Part shown: positions 9,433 to 19,030 of the stretch, piece by piece
How the letters are laid out: every line of letters begins with the position of its first letter
Position numbering within the stretch: the stretch's first letter is position 1
NCBI GenBank assembly: GCA_039621445.1
Contig: CP154956.1
Location: 34,383,437 to 34,447,436, forward strand
Origin: Euglena gracilis
Lineage: Eukaryota; Euglenida; Euglenophyceae; Euglenales
Direction of reading: 5' to 3'
DNA: 64,000 bases
Made by a program: the position numbers and the translations under genes
Notes under the pieces: generated by a model
What the model saw: the letters and a program-made list of their open reading frames with translations, nothing else
What the model was told of the DNA's origin: nothing
Databases searched by the model: none

Positions 9433-11712
9433 TTACAGTGCCTCCATCACTCTCCTGATGTCCTTGTCGTGTTGTTCGAGGGTTTTTTCTTCAGTTCCCT
9501 GCCACACGGTTCCTACGATAATGTCGTCCACGTAGGGGTTTGCAATGTCTTGTACCTCCTCCAGGCTGTACTCGATCACCCTCTGGAAAATTGGTACCCC
9601 GTTTTTCATTCCCATGACCACCACTCTCCACTGTTTTGTTCCCTTAGGTGTGCTGCAGCAGGTGTAGGGTCTGGACTCTGTTCTCAGTGGCACCTGGTGG
9701 AAGGCGTCTTTGAGGTCCAGTACACTGTACATGGCCGGTTGTCCTTGTTGAACTAGGATGTCTTCTATCCTAGGGAGGGGATGGGCGTCTGTGATTGTTG
9801 CCCCGTTCAGTGCCCTGAAATCCACCACCCCTCTCCATTTTCCACCCTTTTTGGCCACCACGAACGTGGGGCTGGACCAGTCACTCCTCCCGTCTTCCAC
9901 TTTCAGGTCTCTAACCCATTCATCCACCATGTCGATGAGTGCCTGTCGGCGTTCTCCCGTCATGTGGATGGGTCTTTGTTTTTTCGCCACTGTTCCAGGT
10001 TTCAGTTCGATTTTCCCATAACCCAGTGGTCCGCTTTCTGGGGGGTCTGGGTAGATTTTGTCTCGCAAGACCACTCCTTCATAGTCATGCCGCAGTTTTT
10101 TCACCAGTTCAGCCACCTTTTCGCCTTGTGTTTCCTGTCCTTCTGGCACCACCACAACACCGTTAACCCTGTCAGATTTCTTTGCCGATTTCTGAAGTTT
10201 TTTTGCCAGTGTTTCCAGCGTTGTTTCGTCTTCAAACAGTTTTTCCTCGTCCTGGCCCGCTTCAGCAGGAATCTGCAAATTCATCGCCCGAACTGCTGAA
10301 ATGTTTTTCTGAAGTTGGTGTATTTTCCGTTCCCTGTGCTTTTGCTCCTTCAGCTGGTGCCAACTGGACAGCAGCCGCAGTGGTTCACCTATGAGGGCCA
10401 GTGATTGTAGGTGTGGGAAAACCCCCAGTTGGTGTTGTTCCATCCACGGATACGCGAGGATGGCATCCACTTGGATGTCGGCATCATGGAACGTTCCAAT
10501 GGTGGACCATTCCCTTGTTCTTTCCGTGTTGTGCACCCGTGATGAAAACTGCAGTTCCAGTGTGACTTCGTGTAGTCCTCGTTCCATCCTTGTTCCGTCC
10601 GCTGTGATCAGGGCCAAGGGTTTTTGTGAACGTCTGAAGTTTTGTTGGGGAATCAGGATCTTTTTCACCAGGTTTGCCTGTGCTCCCGTGTCAATTAGGG
10701 CCTGTAGGAACATTTTCTTGCCGTCCGGCAACACAGCACGGACTTCGATGAGGAGTTGTTTCGCTTTCTTTCTGCTGATGACCTGCCCCAGCAGGAGTTT
10801 GGACACCGGTTCACACAGTCGTTTTGGAAGCCGAATGTTTTGGTCAGGTTCTGTTTTGTCAGTTGAATCTGGGTTTGGCTGTTGACCTGTCAGCTCTGGG
10901 CTGGGCTGTGAGAGCATGTTTTGTCGTGCCGTCTGGGCAGGGTTGGGCTGCGGCAGCGGTTGTTGCTGCGCGGCCTGGGCTTGGCTGGTTTGCCGTAGCC
11001 GTTCGCGGAACCCTGCCAGGTCCTGAATCAGGTGTTCTGGGATCCTGAACTTTTTGAAGGCTGGAATGTTGTGTTTGTTGCTGAGTTTCACCAGGTGACC
11101 ACCACCGTTTGGGTCCAGGTTCTTGCACGTTTTCCCGTCACACAGTTTTGCTGGTACCTGCAGGATATCAGGGCTGCCCCAGATTCGTGTTGGTTTTTTG
11201 TAACCCCAGTCTGTGTATTGACAGTAATCCACGTCAATGTACGGGTACGGTTTCATGTAATCTCGTTTTCCCAGGTATCCGTACCTTGGGTTTTCCAACC
11301 ACCATTTCTGCGGCTGCAGAAATTCCACAATTTCCAGGGCTTTCTTCGCAAGGCTGTCTCCTTTTTCCAGGTTTCTGGGTCTTGTCGTCAGGGCAATGCT
11401 GAATTCTGTGCAGGGAACCACACACACCACCGTGTGGAATTCGCCAGGTTTGAAATGTTTTCTGAAGTCCCAGTCCAGCACCTCCACCTGATAATCCGCT
11501 TTCCACCTGGGGTCTGAATCCACCGTCACCACCTGGAAACCCATTTTTTCATACACCTTGCTGACCGATTTTGTTCCACAGAACAGGTCCAGCATTTTTG
11601 GTTTTGGTTTTTCTGCTGTGGCCCGTTCTGGTGTCGCTTTGGCTGCCTCCTGCAGTTTTCTGATGTGTTTGTGTGGTTTTTCTGTCCCCAAATCGGGTTT
11701 TTTATTCACCAC
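9433..11712 (-). CDS. pol: A1 pol part 2: C5-cytosine methyltransferase, protease, reverse transcriptase
   Basis: These 759 codons hold three domains. Residues about 38-225 are a cytosine-C5 DNA methyltransferase: LDLFCGTKSVS (motif I, AdoMet binding), VPCTEFS (motif IV, catalytic cysteine), WWLENP (motif VI), then DVDYCQYTDWGYKKPTRIW and a Cys/His-rich CDGKTC segment. This compact form resembles phage and large-virus C5 methylases more than DNMT1 or DNMT3. Residues about 325-430 are the aspartic protease (LIDTGAQANL). From about 560 the reverse transcriptase begins, with SVLDLKDAF and NPYVDD. The frame is shifted by one base relative to the upstream DAM segment (extra A near 11703). It ends in a nonsense TAA inside the RT, after which the frame resumes at 9420. 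Confidence 0.92.
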   Translation of the reverse strand: MVNKKPDLGTEKPHKHIRKLQEAAKATPERATAEKPKPKMLDLFCGTKSVSKVYEKMGFQVVTVDSDPRWKADYQVEVLDWDFRKHFKPGEFHTVVCVVPCTEFSIALTTRPRNLEKGDSLAKKALEIVEFLQPQKWWLENPRYGYLGKRDYMKPYPYIDVDYCQYTDWGYKKPTRIWGSPDILQVPAKLCDGKTCKNLDPNGGGHLVKLSNKHNIPAFKKFRIPEHLIQDLAGFRERLRQTSQAQAAQQQPLPQPNPAQTARQNMLSQPSPELTGQQPNPDSTDKTEPDQNIRLPKRLCEPVSKLLLGQVISRKKAKQLLIEVRAVLPDGKKMFLQALIDTGAQANLVKKILIPQQNFRRSQKPLALITADGTRMERGLHEVTLELQFSSRVHNTERTREWSTIGTFHDADIQVDAILAYPWMEQHQLGVFPHLQSLALIGEPLRLLSSWHQLKEQKHRERKIHQLQKNISAVRAMNLQIPAEAGQDEEKLFEDETTLETLAKKLQKSAKKSDRVNGVVVVPEGQETQGEKVAELVKKLRHDYEGVVLRDKIYPDPPESGPLGYGKIELKPGTVAKKQRPIHMTGERRQALIDMVDEWVRDLKVEDGRSDWSSPTFVVAKKGGKWRGVVDFRALNGATITDAHPLPRIEDILVQQGQPAMYSVLDLKDAFHQVPLRTESRPYTCCSTPKGTKQWRVVVMGMKNGVPIFQRVIEYSLEEVQDIANPYVDDIIVGTVWQGTEEKTLEQHDKDIRRVMEAL

Positions 11713-12472
11713 CCTCCACCTCGTCCTCCACTGGCGGGTACTCGTGGGCTGTGCCGAACCTCACCTTGGATGTCGGACGTAGGGGGGTAAATTGTTTGTG
11801 GAAACCTGGCAGGTACTTGCACCGTGTTTTGTGTCCGCATACCAAAAACACTTCCACAGGCCACGGTGTATTTCTGCAGTTCTTGTCACCCTGTCCGAAC
11901 AGTTTTGTTCCCGCTGGGATGAACATTGACATCACGGCCAGTTTTTTGATTTCTCCGTACCATTTTCTGTGAACCCATCTGGGTACCATGAGGAGTGCAT
12001 GGGCCTCGTCTGTTTGAATTTTCTTCACCACCTGTGATATTTTGCTGAATGGGGGGTTCATCCACAGCAGTTTTCCGTGCCAGTTTTTATCAAACGCGTC
12101 TGTGCCTTCTGGGCTGCCAGATCCCCACCATTGCGGGAATCTTTTGTTTCTGTCCGTTGCAAAGGCGTCCAGCTGGGGCTGGACCCCGAAGTGTGAGAGA
12201 ATTTTTGTCATTTTATCTTCCTTCACGTGGTAGTTTTCAGAAACCCACCGTGAAGCTGCTCTGCCGAACCTGCAGCGGACCTGTTCCCGTTTCGGTTCTG
12301 GGCTGTGGAGTTGTTTCTTTGTCAGAATGTTTTTCCTTTGGGGTTTTTTCTTACCTCCCTTACCCAGTGTGTATGACCGCTGCGCCTCTGGTTCCCTTGT
12401 TTTGTTTAGTTGTTTCGGCTGTGTCTGCAGAGAGTCGCCCCTCTTGTCCCCTACCCTCAGGCCGCAGCCCCT
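11702..12472 (-). CDS. pol: A1 pol part 1: linker and DAM-like adenine methyltransferase
   Basis: The frame is open from the codon after the gag TGA, so this is the N-terminus of Pol rather than a separate gene. About 80 basic residues form a linker. From about 12215 a DAM-like domain follows: LDAFATDRNKRFPQWW, then LLWMNPPF (catalytic motif IV of N6-adenine methylases), VPRWVHRKWY, and FIPAGTKLFG. The same fold is known after RNase H in DIRS retrotransposons. Expected activity is adenine methylation, unproven. The frame ends with TAA at 11704-11702, where A2 and A3 have CAA, and an extra A shifts the frame into the C5 methylase. In A3 the two domains are in one frame, showing that the break in A1 is damage. 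Confidence 0.85.
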   Translation of the reverse strand, partial: RGCGLRVGDKRGDSLQTQPKQLNKTREPEAQRSYTLGKGGKKKPQRKNILTKKQLHSPEPKREQVRCRFGRAASRWVSENYHVKEDKMTKILSHFGVQPQLDAFATDRNKRFPQWWGSGSPEGTDAFDKNWHGKLLWMNPPFSKISQVVKKIQTDEAHALLMVPRWVHRKWYGEIKKLAVMSMFIPAGTKLFGQGDKNCRNTPWPVEVFLVCGHKTRCKYLPGFHKQFTPLRPTSKVRFGTAHEYPPVEDEVEGGE

Positions 12473-12475
12473 TCA
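12437..12475 (-). promoter_or_regulatory. A1 gag-pol junction: in-frame TGA plus G-tracts
   Basis: Gag ends AAG TGA AGG and the same frame continues into Pol. Four G tracts (GGGG, GGG, GGGG, GGGG, loops of 11, 2 and 6) lie within 35 bases after the stop and could form an RNA quadruplex. Stop, frame and G tracts are preserved at the equivalent sites of A2 and A3. This suggests translational readthrough of the stop codon, as in gammaretrovirus-type gag-pol expression. That is inference from conservation only. Confidence 0.6.
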
Positions 12476-15400
12476 CTTCATTTCCGTGTTTTGAACTGGC
12501 TGCCAGCGATTGCTGGGAGGTGCTTCTGCATTTGGCTGACCCTGTGGCTGGTTGGCTGACTCCTGTGAATTGGTTTGCTGAGGCTGTGGTTCAGTTTTTG
12601 TTGTCGCTGGCTGTGACTGTGGTTGCCCTTTGCCTTTTCCTTTCCCGCTCCCCTTCCCAGAATCGTACCCTTTCCCAGAGTTGTATCCCTTTCCTGAATC
12701 GTGGCCTTTGCCGTAATTCTGATTCCAGTTCTGGTTCCAGTTTTGGGTTGAACCCCAGTTTTGACCTTTCCCCTTTCCTTTTCCTTTGCCCCAGTCGTTC
12801 TGTCCCCAGTCTGACCAGTTGGTGTACCGTCCCTGGCCAGGCTGTTCTGAAACTGCCATGGGCACCTGCTGGCGTGGAGAAGGGGGTCTGGGTTTTTCGG
12901 GTGTTGGGGTTCGAGGTCCAGGGGAGTTGGGTCGGGATCTGGAAGGTGGTGTCCGACTTCTGGATTTTGTTTTCTCCTCCTTTACTTCCCTGACGTAACC
13001 CCTGCGGTCCATCGACCGTGATCTGTTTTCACGAGGTCGGTTCTGCCAGCCGTTGTACCCCCTACCCAGGGAGTCTGACTGTTGTTGGCACCTGAGTTCG
13101 GTTTCCACACGTTGGAACAGTTCATCCAGAGTCAGTCTTGCTTGCACCTGTGTGAAGTGGGGTTTATGTCCAGTCAGCAGCGTTGAACCGTTTTTCATCA
13201 GGAGCAGTTCAGCAGCTCTGCTGCTGTGCAGTTGGATCCTGAAGTTTTGTCCGTCTCGTGCCACCTGAAAATTTTCACCTGTGCCCACTGTTGCTGCCAC
13301 CAGGTCACGAACGTCTTCCGTTGTTGCATCTGGGACGTTTGTAATGTTCGTGACCCCTTTCAGTTTCAGTGTCGGTCTGTCCTGATTTCTGCGGTCCTGT
13401 TCCCTGATGCAGCTTCTGCGTTGCGTTTCAGGCATTTTTTCAGCCACCAGGTTGTAAGCGTCTTCCTCTGATGGATTTTCCAGCCTGCTGTAGAGGAGTT
13501 TGAAATGGGCCTCAAACTCCCTCCACGCTTCCAGTGTCAGTTTTCCTTCCGTTTTTGGTCTCAGGTTTTTCAGTTCGTCTTTGATGGCTGATTGTGTGTC
13601 TCCACCGTATTTCTGGCACATCCAGTTCCAAAATTCCTGGTATTTTATTTTCTCACCGCGTTCCTGTCTGCGTTGTAGTTCCAGTTTGCTGGCACTGTCC
13701 AGGCTGCCCTCCAGCAGTGACAGTTTCAGGTCATCGGTCAGGGACCCCTGACCGGCTGACACACGTTGCAGGTACATTGGAAATTTCACGGCAAAATCTG
13801 CGAAATTCCCCTGCAGTGTTGGTCTTACCAGGTCTTTTGTCATTGCCGCGCCCACTGGACCCAGCAGTAGCCCGAAGGATGCTTCCGGGGCCGTTGCCAC
13901 GGGTGCCACCACTGTTTCCTCGCCTATGTGGTGGATGGCAGTTTGGGTAGACCCCATCTGGGGTCCCACCCAGGTTGTTGTGGCTGTGTTCTGAGTTTCG
14001 GTTTCGTCTGCCCACATGAACAAGCCCCGAGTCCGGGACTGTGGGTTTTGTTGTATGGTCACTGGCTGTGAAATCTGTTGAGTCGGCTGGGTTGGCTGTG
14101 GTGCTGGGCTAGTCGGGTTTGTCGTCAGTGCTGGGCTGGTCGGGACTGCAGTCGGTCGTTCTGTTTGTCGAGTCAGTAGGCCAATTAACGGTGTCAAGGC
14201 AGTTTTCAGTTCTTGTTGGATGAGCTGCCCCATCAGGGAAGCCGAGTTAACGGTCCCCAGTGCTGCAGCTCCTCCTTCCATTTTTGGGTGTGGTGTTTCG
14301 TCCCCCCACTGCTGGCTGCTCTGGCTTAACATACCTGTCAGGGGTTGTGGGGTCACCGTCCCCGTTTGACAGGCCTGGGGTTCTGGGGTCCCGTACCCTC
14401 GGTTTCCTGCGGGCTGGCCCCTCAGGGCTGGCCGTGGCTGGGCCAGGGGTTGTGGGGTCCCCATCCCCGTTGGCCAGGCCTGGGGTTCTAGGGTCCCCGT
14501 CCCGTGTTGTCTTGTGGGCTGGCCCCTCGGGGCTGGTGGGGGCTGGTTCTGGGGTTGTGGGGTCCCCGATACCCGTTGGCCCGCGGCCCTGTCTGCCCCC
14601 TGGGGGGGCTGTTCTGTTCGTTGGGCCGTTGTGGCTGCCCCTGGCTGTCCAGCCTGGGTCCTCGATGGAGGCCCACTGGCCAGGGGGCTGGCCCCTGACT
14701 CTGGCCCGAAGGCCCCTGTGCAGGCTGGGCGAGAGGAAATGCAAAGATTTTCAAAAAGTTTGGGTATTTCAGCCAGGCTAGGGCTGGGGGTTGTGATTTG
14801 CTGGGTGGTTTGCCTTTCCAGTTTTTCAGTCAGGTTTTCAGTCGTTTTTGTCACAGTACTGACTTTTCAGTCCAGGGTCACCAGATGTTCTGTCCACCGT
14901 TTCTGCTGTGTTTGAAGTTCCGTGGTCAGAGAATGTAAATGCTTCCAGATGCCGTTGTCATGTGTCTCCCGTTCTGCAGTTTTTGTTGTCAGACCAGCCA
15001 GTTTTGCTTCCAGTTGACCGACCCTGGTTGTCATTGAGCCAATGGCAGATGTCATTTCCAGCCATTTGGCATGTTCAGATGTGGGATGTGTTCCCGTTTT
15101 AATTGTCCCTTTTTGTAGTTCACCCAGCTGATTTTGAGTCGTTTGGGCTGTTTCGTCCACCCTGTGACCCAGGTTGCCGACCTCCAGGTTCAGACGTTCA
15201 GTGCGTTGTTTGTGTTTTTCTTCGTTGGAGGTCAGGGTTTCCACTTGTCGTTTCAGTCTGCCGATTTCCTCGTTCAGCTGTGTAATCTGCTGCTGCTGAT
15301 CTGGGATTTTCTGCAGTTGGACCAGTTTTTTGTGCAGGTAATCACAGTTTTGGATTGTTGTTGTCGTTTTTGTTTCCTGCTGCTGAACCCGTCCTGCCAG

Positions 15401-16801
15401 ATTTCTGATTTCACTACCCATGTCCTTCTGAATTTTCTCCACCACACTGCTGATTTCACCTCTGAGGTTTTCAACTTTTCTGGATACTGTTGCAACAGTT
15501 TCGTCCACTTTGCTGTTCACCGTTTGGACTCCGCCTGTGATTCCTGCGACCCGTTCTTCTGCCACAGCCAATCTCTGTTGCAGTTCTGCAGTTGTTTTTT
15601 CGTTTTCTCGCTGTCGGTGCAGTAACCCAACCAGATGTTCACCCTGGTTCTGTGCGTTTCCACCTGCCATCTGCAGAAAACTGTGAAATTCCCTGAATTT
15701 TTCACCCAGTGAGCCAGTCATTTCCCTGATTTCTGTGATCTGCTGTTACATTCCGTTGAAATGTTCCTGGTACAGTCTGCTCTGGTTGACGGTCACCTGT
15801 TCCATGTTTGCCTGTGTTGTTGCAAGCACTGTTGTCAGTTCTTCGTGTCTGCCATTTATTTCTGTCATGACTGCTTCACCCTGTCTGTTCACTGTGGCGT
15901 GCAGTTCGCTGACCCACTCCGTCGTTGTTTGTTGCAGCTGCTGCAGAGTTTCCGCCGTTTGCTGATTCGTCTGCTCAGTTTTGTGTCTGAACTGTTGAAA
16001 TTCCTGGGTCAGCTGTCCAGTTTCGTACGCAAAGCTCGACCACCAGTCCCAGTCAGTGTTCTGGTTCTGTGGTTCCGGCTGTGGAATCTCGTACGAGCTG
16101 CACGAAGGTTCCTGGTACGAAGCTTCAGTTTCACCCTGGAGGCGGTCTGGTTGTTCCGGGCTCTGTCGTACCGCCACCAGTGCAAAACTCTGGGTTCCTG
16201 GTTGCTGTGCTGTTGCAGTTTGCCAGTTTTGGTCGTTCTGAGTGTCCGTTTCTGGCTGTTGGTACCAGTTTTGTGGTGCAAACACCTGTTCGTCGAAGTA
16301 CGGTTCGTTGTTCCCGTCCAGTTCTGTGTAATCTGGTGCTGGACCGGTCTGTTCGGTGTCGTCCTGGTCCATGTGCACCATGGCAATGACACGTGGGCTG
16401 TCATTGCATGTCCGTGGCACTGTAATGTCGGTGCCGTCTCGTTCAGTTTCAGTCCACCTGTTGCTGTGCAGTGATTGGTACATGGCGGCAAAGCCATCTG
16501 CCGGCTCCACCACCCTAACGATGGCGGTTAAGGCAGCTGGCATTTCCAGTGTTTGGTTCATGGCTGGGAAACCATCCGCCTGCTCCACCACCCTAGCGAT
16601 GGCGGTTAAGGCAGCTGGCACATCCAGAGTTTGGTACATGGCTGAGTTGCCCTCCGCCGGCTCCACCACCCTAGCGATGGCGGTTTCAGCAGCTGGCATG
16701 TCAGCGTCAGTTTTTTCAGTTTCTGGTCGTTTTTCAGCTTGTTGTTCGTAGCCGCATGTTGGAGGGGAATCAAACCTTGGGCAGTCTACCTCTGCGACCA
16801 T
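12473..16801 (-). pseudogene. gag: A1 gag, two nonsense codons
   Basis: The start is the ATG at 16801, which lies just after the leader hairpin and is shared by the other copies. The frame then runs 1,442 codons to TGA at 12475, with TAA at codon 352 (TCA in A2 and A3) and TGA at codon 645 (AGA elsewhere). In order it has three tandem 26-residue repeats (residues 35-112), an acidic Tyr/Gln-rich part, a very long coiled coil (about 250-650), a Gly/Pro/Gln-rich repeat region, a helical capsid-like region (about 1020-1170) and a Gly/Lys/Asn/Gln-rich basic tail with NWNQNW and GKGYDSGKG repeats. No CCHC zinc knuckle is present. The basic tail probably replaces it for RNA binding. Gag would form the particle. 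Confidence 0.85.
16486..16700 (-). repeat. Three tandem 78-bp repeats at the start of A1 gag
   Basis: Each unit encodes 26 residues with the core PAALTAIARVVE followed by AM-x-QTL. The unit is repeated three times with a few substitutions, and the same three repeats are found in A2 (31960-32176) and A3 (36696-36930). Confidence 0.85.
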
Positions 16802-16868
16802 GTTGTAACTGTGGTGCCCGCCCTGGAGTTTCCAGTTCCTCGGGGCCGGCACCCCGTTGCGTAGGATC
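16802..16868 (-). promoter_or_regulatory. A1 leader with conserved hairpin
   Basis: Between the 5' LTR and the gag ATG is a 67-base leader. Bases 16813-16853 fold into a hairpin: outer stem GGTGCC with GGCACC, then GCC with GGC, and an inner stem CTGGA with TCCAG. It recurs at 20368-20408, 32289-32329 and 36543-36583 with the stems intact. No standard TGG-starting primer-binding site is visible at the LTR edge, which is followed by gatcctacgcaacgggg. Packaging or priming roles are possible. Confidence 0.6.
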
Positions 16869-17272
16869 TTTTACCCTGCCCAGGGTGATTTCAATTCCCC
16901 TCGCGGCTTGTTTCAAAAATTGCATTTTCTTTTGTTTTGGTGGGTCTTTTGGGTGAAAACAGGTGAGCTGGGTGGCTCACACCTTGCCTTCAAAATTCAC
17001 AAGACCGACAGCACAATACAATCAATTCAGCAATTCCAAAACCAGCGCCAATGTAATGAACCACGTACTGTCCAGGTAAGAATGATATTTGCCACCAAGA
17101 TAATTCAATTCTTGAACTTGAAACAGACAAAAACAGTGACAGAGCCCTGTGCAGACAATGGGGTCAGCTGATTGTAATTCCTAATAAGATTTTCCTTATC
17201 CTAACTGCAGAGTCATCAGGTTGGGATGGGTCAGGTTATGTTGTTTTGGGCACTCAGCACCCCTGACTCACA
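16869..17272 (-). repeat. 5' LTR of A1
   Basis: This is the 404-bp partner of 4957-5360. It is joined on its inner side to the leader and gag, and on its outer side to B2 gag sequence (tcttgtacctg). Confidence 0.92.
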
Positions 17273-18628
17273 CTCTTGTACCTGTTGGAAGTTTTGCACC
17301 AAGGTGCCGCGCAAAAATGTGTCAAAACCTTGGTGGAGGTTCTGCTGGTCCACTGTAGTTGAGTTGAAATTATTTTGGCAAAATTGTCCAAATTCTTGGA
17401 TGTATTGCCAAAGGAAATCCAGCTTGCCGAAAACGGCCTTGTGACTGTCTTCACAAATTGTAGGACTTGGTTCAGTGTTTTAGCGCAACTTTGGACACAT
17501 GCTTCGATGTGTCCAAATTGCTGTTGTAGTGGGTGGTTCTCCGGTAAATTTGCGACTATGCGCTCAACGGTATTACTGGAGAACTCACCCCGGCTTCCTC
17601 GGAGTCACTGTCCATGGGAACAATGACACCGGCAGTGTCCGTGACCACCAACCGCATTTCAGCGGACCCAGGTAAAGCTGGGATTTCTCCCAATTGTGGA
17701 GGGGGGGGGGGCAAGTCCCGAATGGGGCCTCCCGTGGTATGGCCGGGGGGGTTAGAAAAAACAAGGTGTTTCCAACCCGTCCTCGTAAGGGGGTGACTCT
17801 GCTGGCAATTGGGTGCCAAAAGGCACTAACTGCCAACCCCGTTTGGGCATTCTGCCCACTTGTGAGTCAGACTCCGCGGAAGCGGAGGGGGTCCGTAGAC
17901 CCATTGTAGGGTTATGTTGTACCGCAAATGCGGCGATTGTAAGGTTTGGTCCGCGAATACGGGTTTCGTCCGTAGAACCTTGGAGGTGGGGGGCACCGCC
18001 GAAGCAGCTTGGGTCCGAAAACCCTTGGAGGGGGGGGGCGCCGCCGAGGCGGCTTGTTGTAGGGGGGGACAAAGCTAAAGCGGTTTTGGGTTCGAAAACC
18101 CAGTTGTGAGGGGGGTACCGCCGAAGCGGCTTGGGCGTCCGCCCCTTGTAAGGAAAATATTTCCAACGCAGAAGCGGCTCGGGCATCCGCCCCTTGTGAA
18201 TTAAAATTTTCTGTCGCTAAAGCGACTTGGGCATCCGTCCCTTGTGGATAAAAATATTCTGTCGCGTTAGCGACTTGGGCGTCCGCCCCTTGTGGATAAA
18301 AATTTTCTGTCGCGTTAGCGACTTGGGAGTCCGCCCCTTGTGGATCCGTTGAAGGTGGGTGCGGGTTCGGAAAACCCGTTGTAGGGGGGGATTGGGTCCG
18401 AAAACCCGTTGTAGGGTGGGTTGGGGTCCGAAAACTCGTTGTAGGGGGGTTTGGGGTCCTAAAACCCACTGTAAGAGGGGGATCCGCCGAAGCGGCTTGT
18501 AAACCCGTCCCTTTTGTAAAATTGTACACCGCCGAAGCGGTTTTGTCTGCATTCCGCAGTTTGCGGAGTGAACCTATTAACAATTCATAGTTAATAGGTG
18601 CATTCCAGTTGGGAGTTGTATTCTGCAT
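17273..18628 (-). pseudogene. gag: B2 gag N-terminal fragment
   Basis: A decayed relative of B1 gag. The likely start is the ATG at 18628 (MQNTTPN, then NYELLIGSL), matching MQSTSPN in B1. The frame holds 10-residue repeats (core RTPxPPTTGF) and five 16-residue repeats (core QGADAQVANATE). After a shift near 17920-18000 it continues to a proline-rich part and the MRLVV motif at about 17655, also seen in B1 near 3660. Further stops follow, and the copy is cut at 17273 by the A1 LTR. Capsid and nucleocapsid parts are missing. Confidence 0.7.
18140..18480 (-). repeat. Tandem 48-bp and 30-bp coding repeats in B2 gag
   Basis: Between about 18140 and 18350 a 48-bp unit recurs with exact spacing (for example 18183, 18231, 18279, 18327). 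It encodes 16 residues and contains a small palindrome (gtcgcgttagcgac or gccgaagcggc). From about 18360 to 18480 a 30-bp unit (core gtccgaaaacccgttgtagg) repeats three to four times. Both arrays remain in the gag reading frame. Confidence 0.8.
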
Positions 18629-19030
18629 ATTTTGGGAAACAAATTGTGAAAACTGACACAAAAACCCAAAAATGTAAGCAAAGGTGGGGAGATCAGGGGC
18701 TTTTTATGCGGCCGTAGCTGCTTGTGCCACCTGGGACTCCTCGCCCTTGCGTACGAGCTGGCGCTCAGCTGAAAGATTGTGGGGGGGGTCGTAAGACTGT
18801 TTACCTAATCTACTACCAAGTGTACGTCCCGCCCTTTCTCTTTCGCTTTTCCCTTTTCCCCGAAAAGGCGCGGGAGTAACAAAATATAAAAATTTTAAAC
18901 CCTTTGTCCCCTTTATGCAGAGCACAAGGCAAAGGGAGAGAAGGTTTTGTTTTGGGACCCGAGTCCCTTTTCTGATGTTCTTGTTGACCTCTTCGGGTCT
19001 TGATAAAGAGAACAAAAATAATTAATAATT
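18629..19030 (-). other. B2 leader region, non-coding
   Basis: No gene is seen. The stretch resembles the B1 leader at several points, notably taatctactaccaagtgtacg near 18810, which on the element strand gives a TGGTAGTAGATT tRNA-primer-like site. It ends at about 19030, where the oppositely oriented element D begins. Confidence 0.45.

Larger units (their letters stand above)
4957..17272 (-). mobile_element. Element A1, Ty3/gypsy chromodomain LTR retrotransposon with two DNA methyltransferases
   Basis: This is a full-length LTR retrotransposon of 12,316 bp in reverse orientation: 5' LTR 17272-16869, leader with hairpin, gag, in-frame TGA, pol, 3' UTR, 3' LTR 5360-4957. Both LTRs are 404 bp, begin TGTGAGTC on the element strand, and differ at five positions by eye. 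No target-site duplication is visible. The left flank is the B1 leader and the right flank is the middle of B2 gag, two different elements, so a rearrangement at one end is possible. Two stops interrupt gag. One frameshift with a stop and one further stop interrupt pol. Of the three family A copies this is the least damaged. Confidence 0.92.

Noticed and set aside
12473-12475. TGA as a general sense codon in this genome
   Set aside because: Pol of A1, A2 and A3 and LINE ORF1 end naturally with TGA, so a general reassignment does not fit. Context-dependent readthrough is the simpler idea.
12049-16751. Long + strand open frames opposite gag and pol of A1 (also in A2 and A3)
   Set aside because: They mirror the real - strand genes, are rich in Cys, Phe, Ser and Leu as antisense frames of Gln/Glu/Lys-rich genes are, and have no recognisable motifs.
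18140-18480. Possible CRISPR array
   Set aside because: The units are directly adjacent coding repeats without unique spacers and stay in the gag frame.
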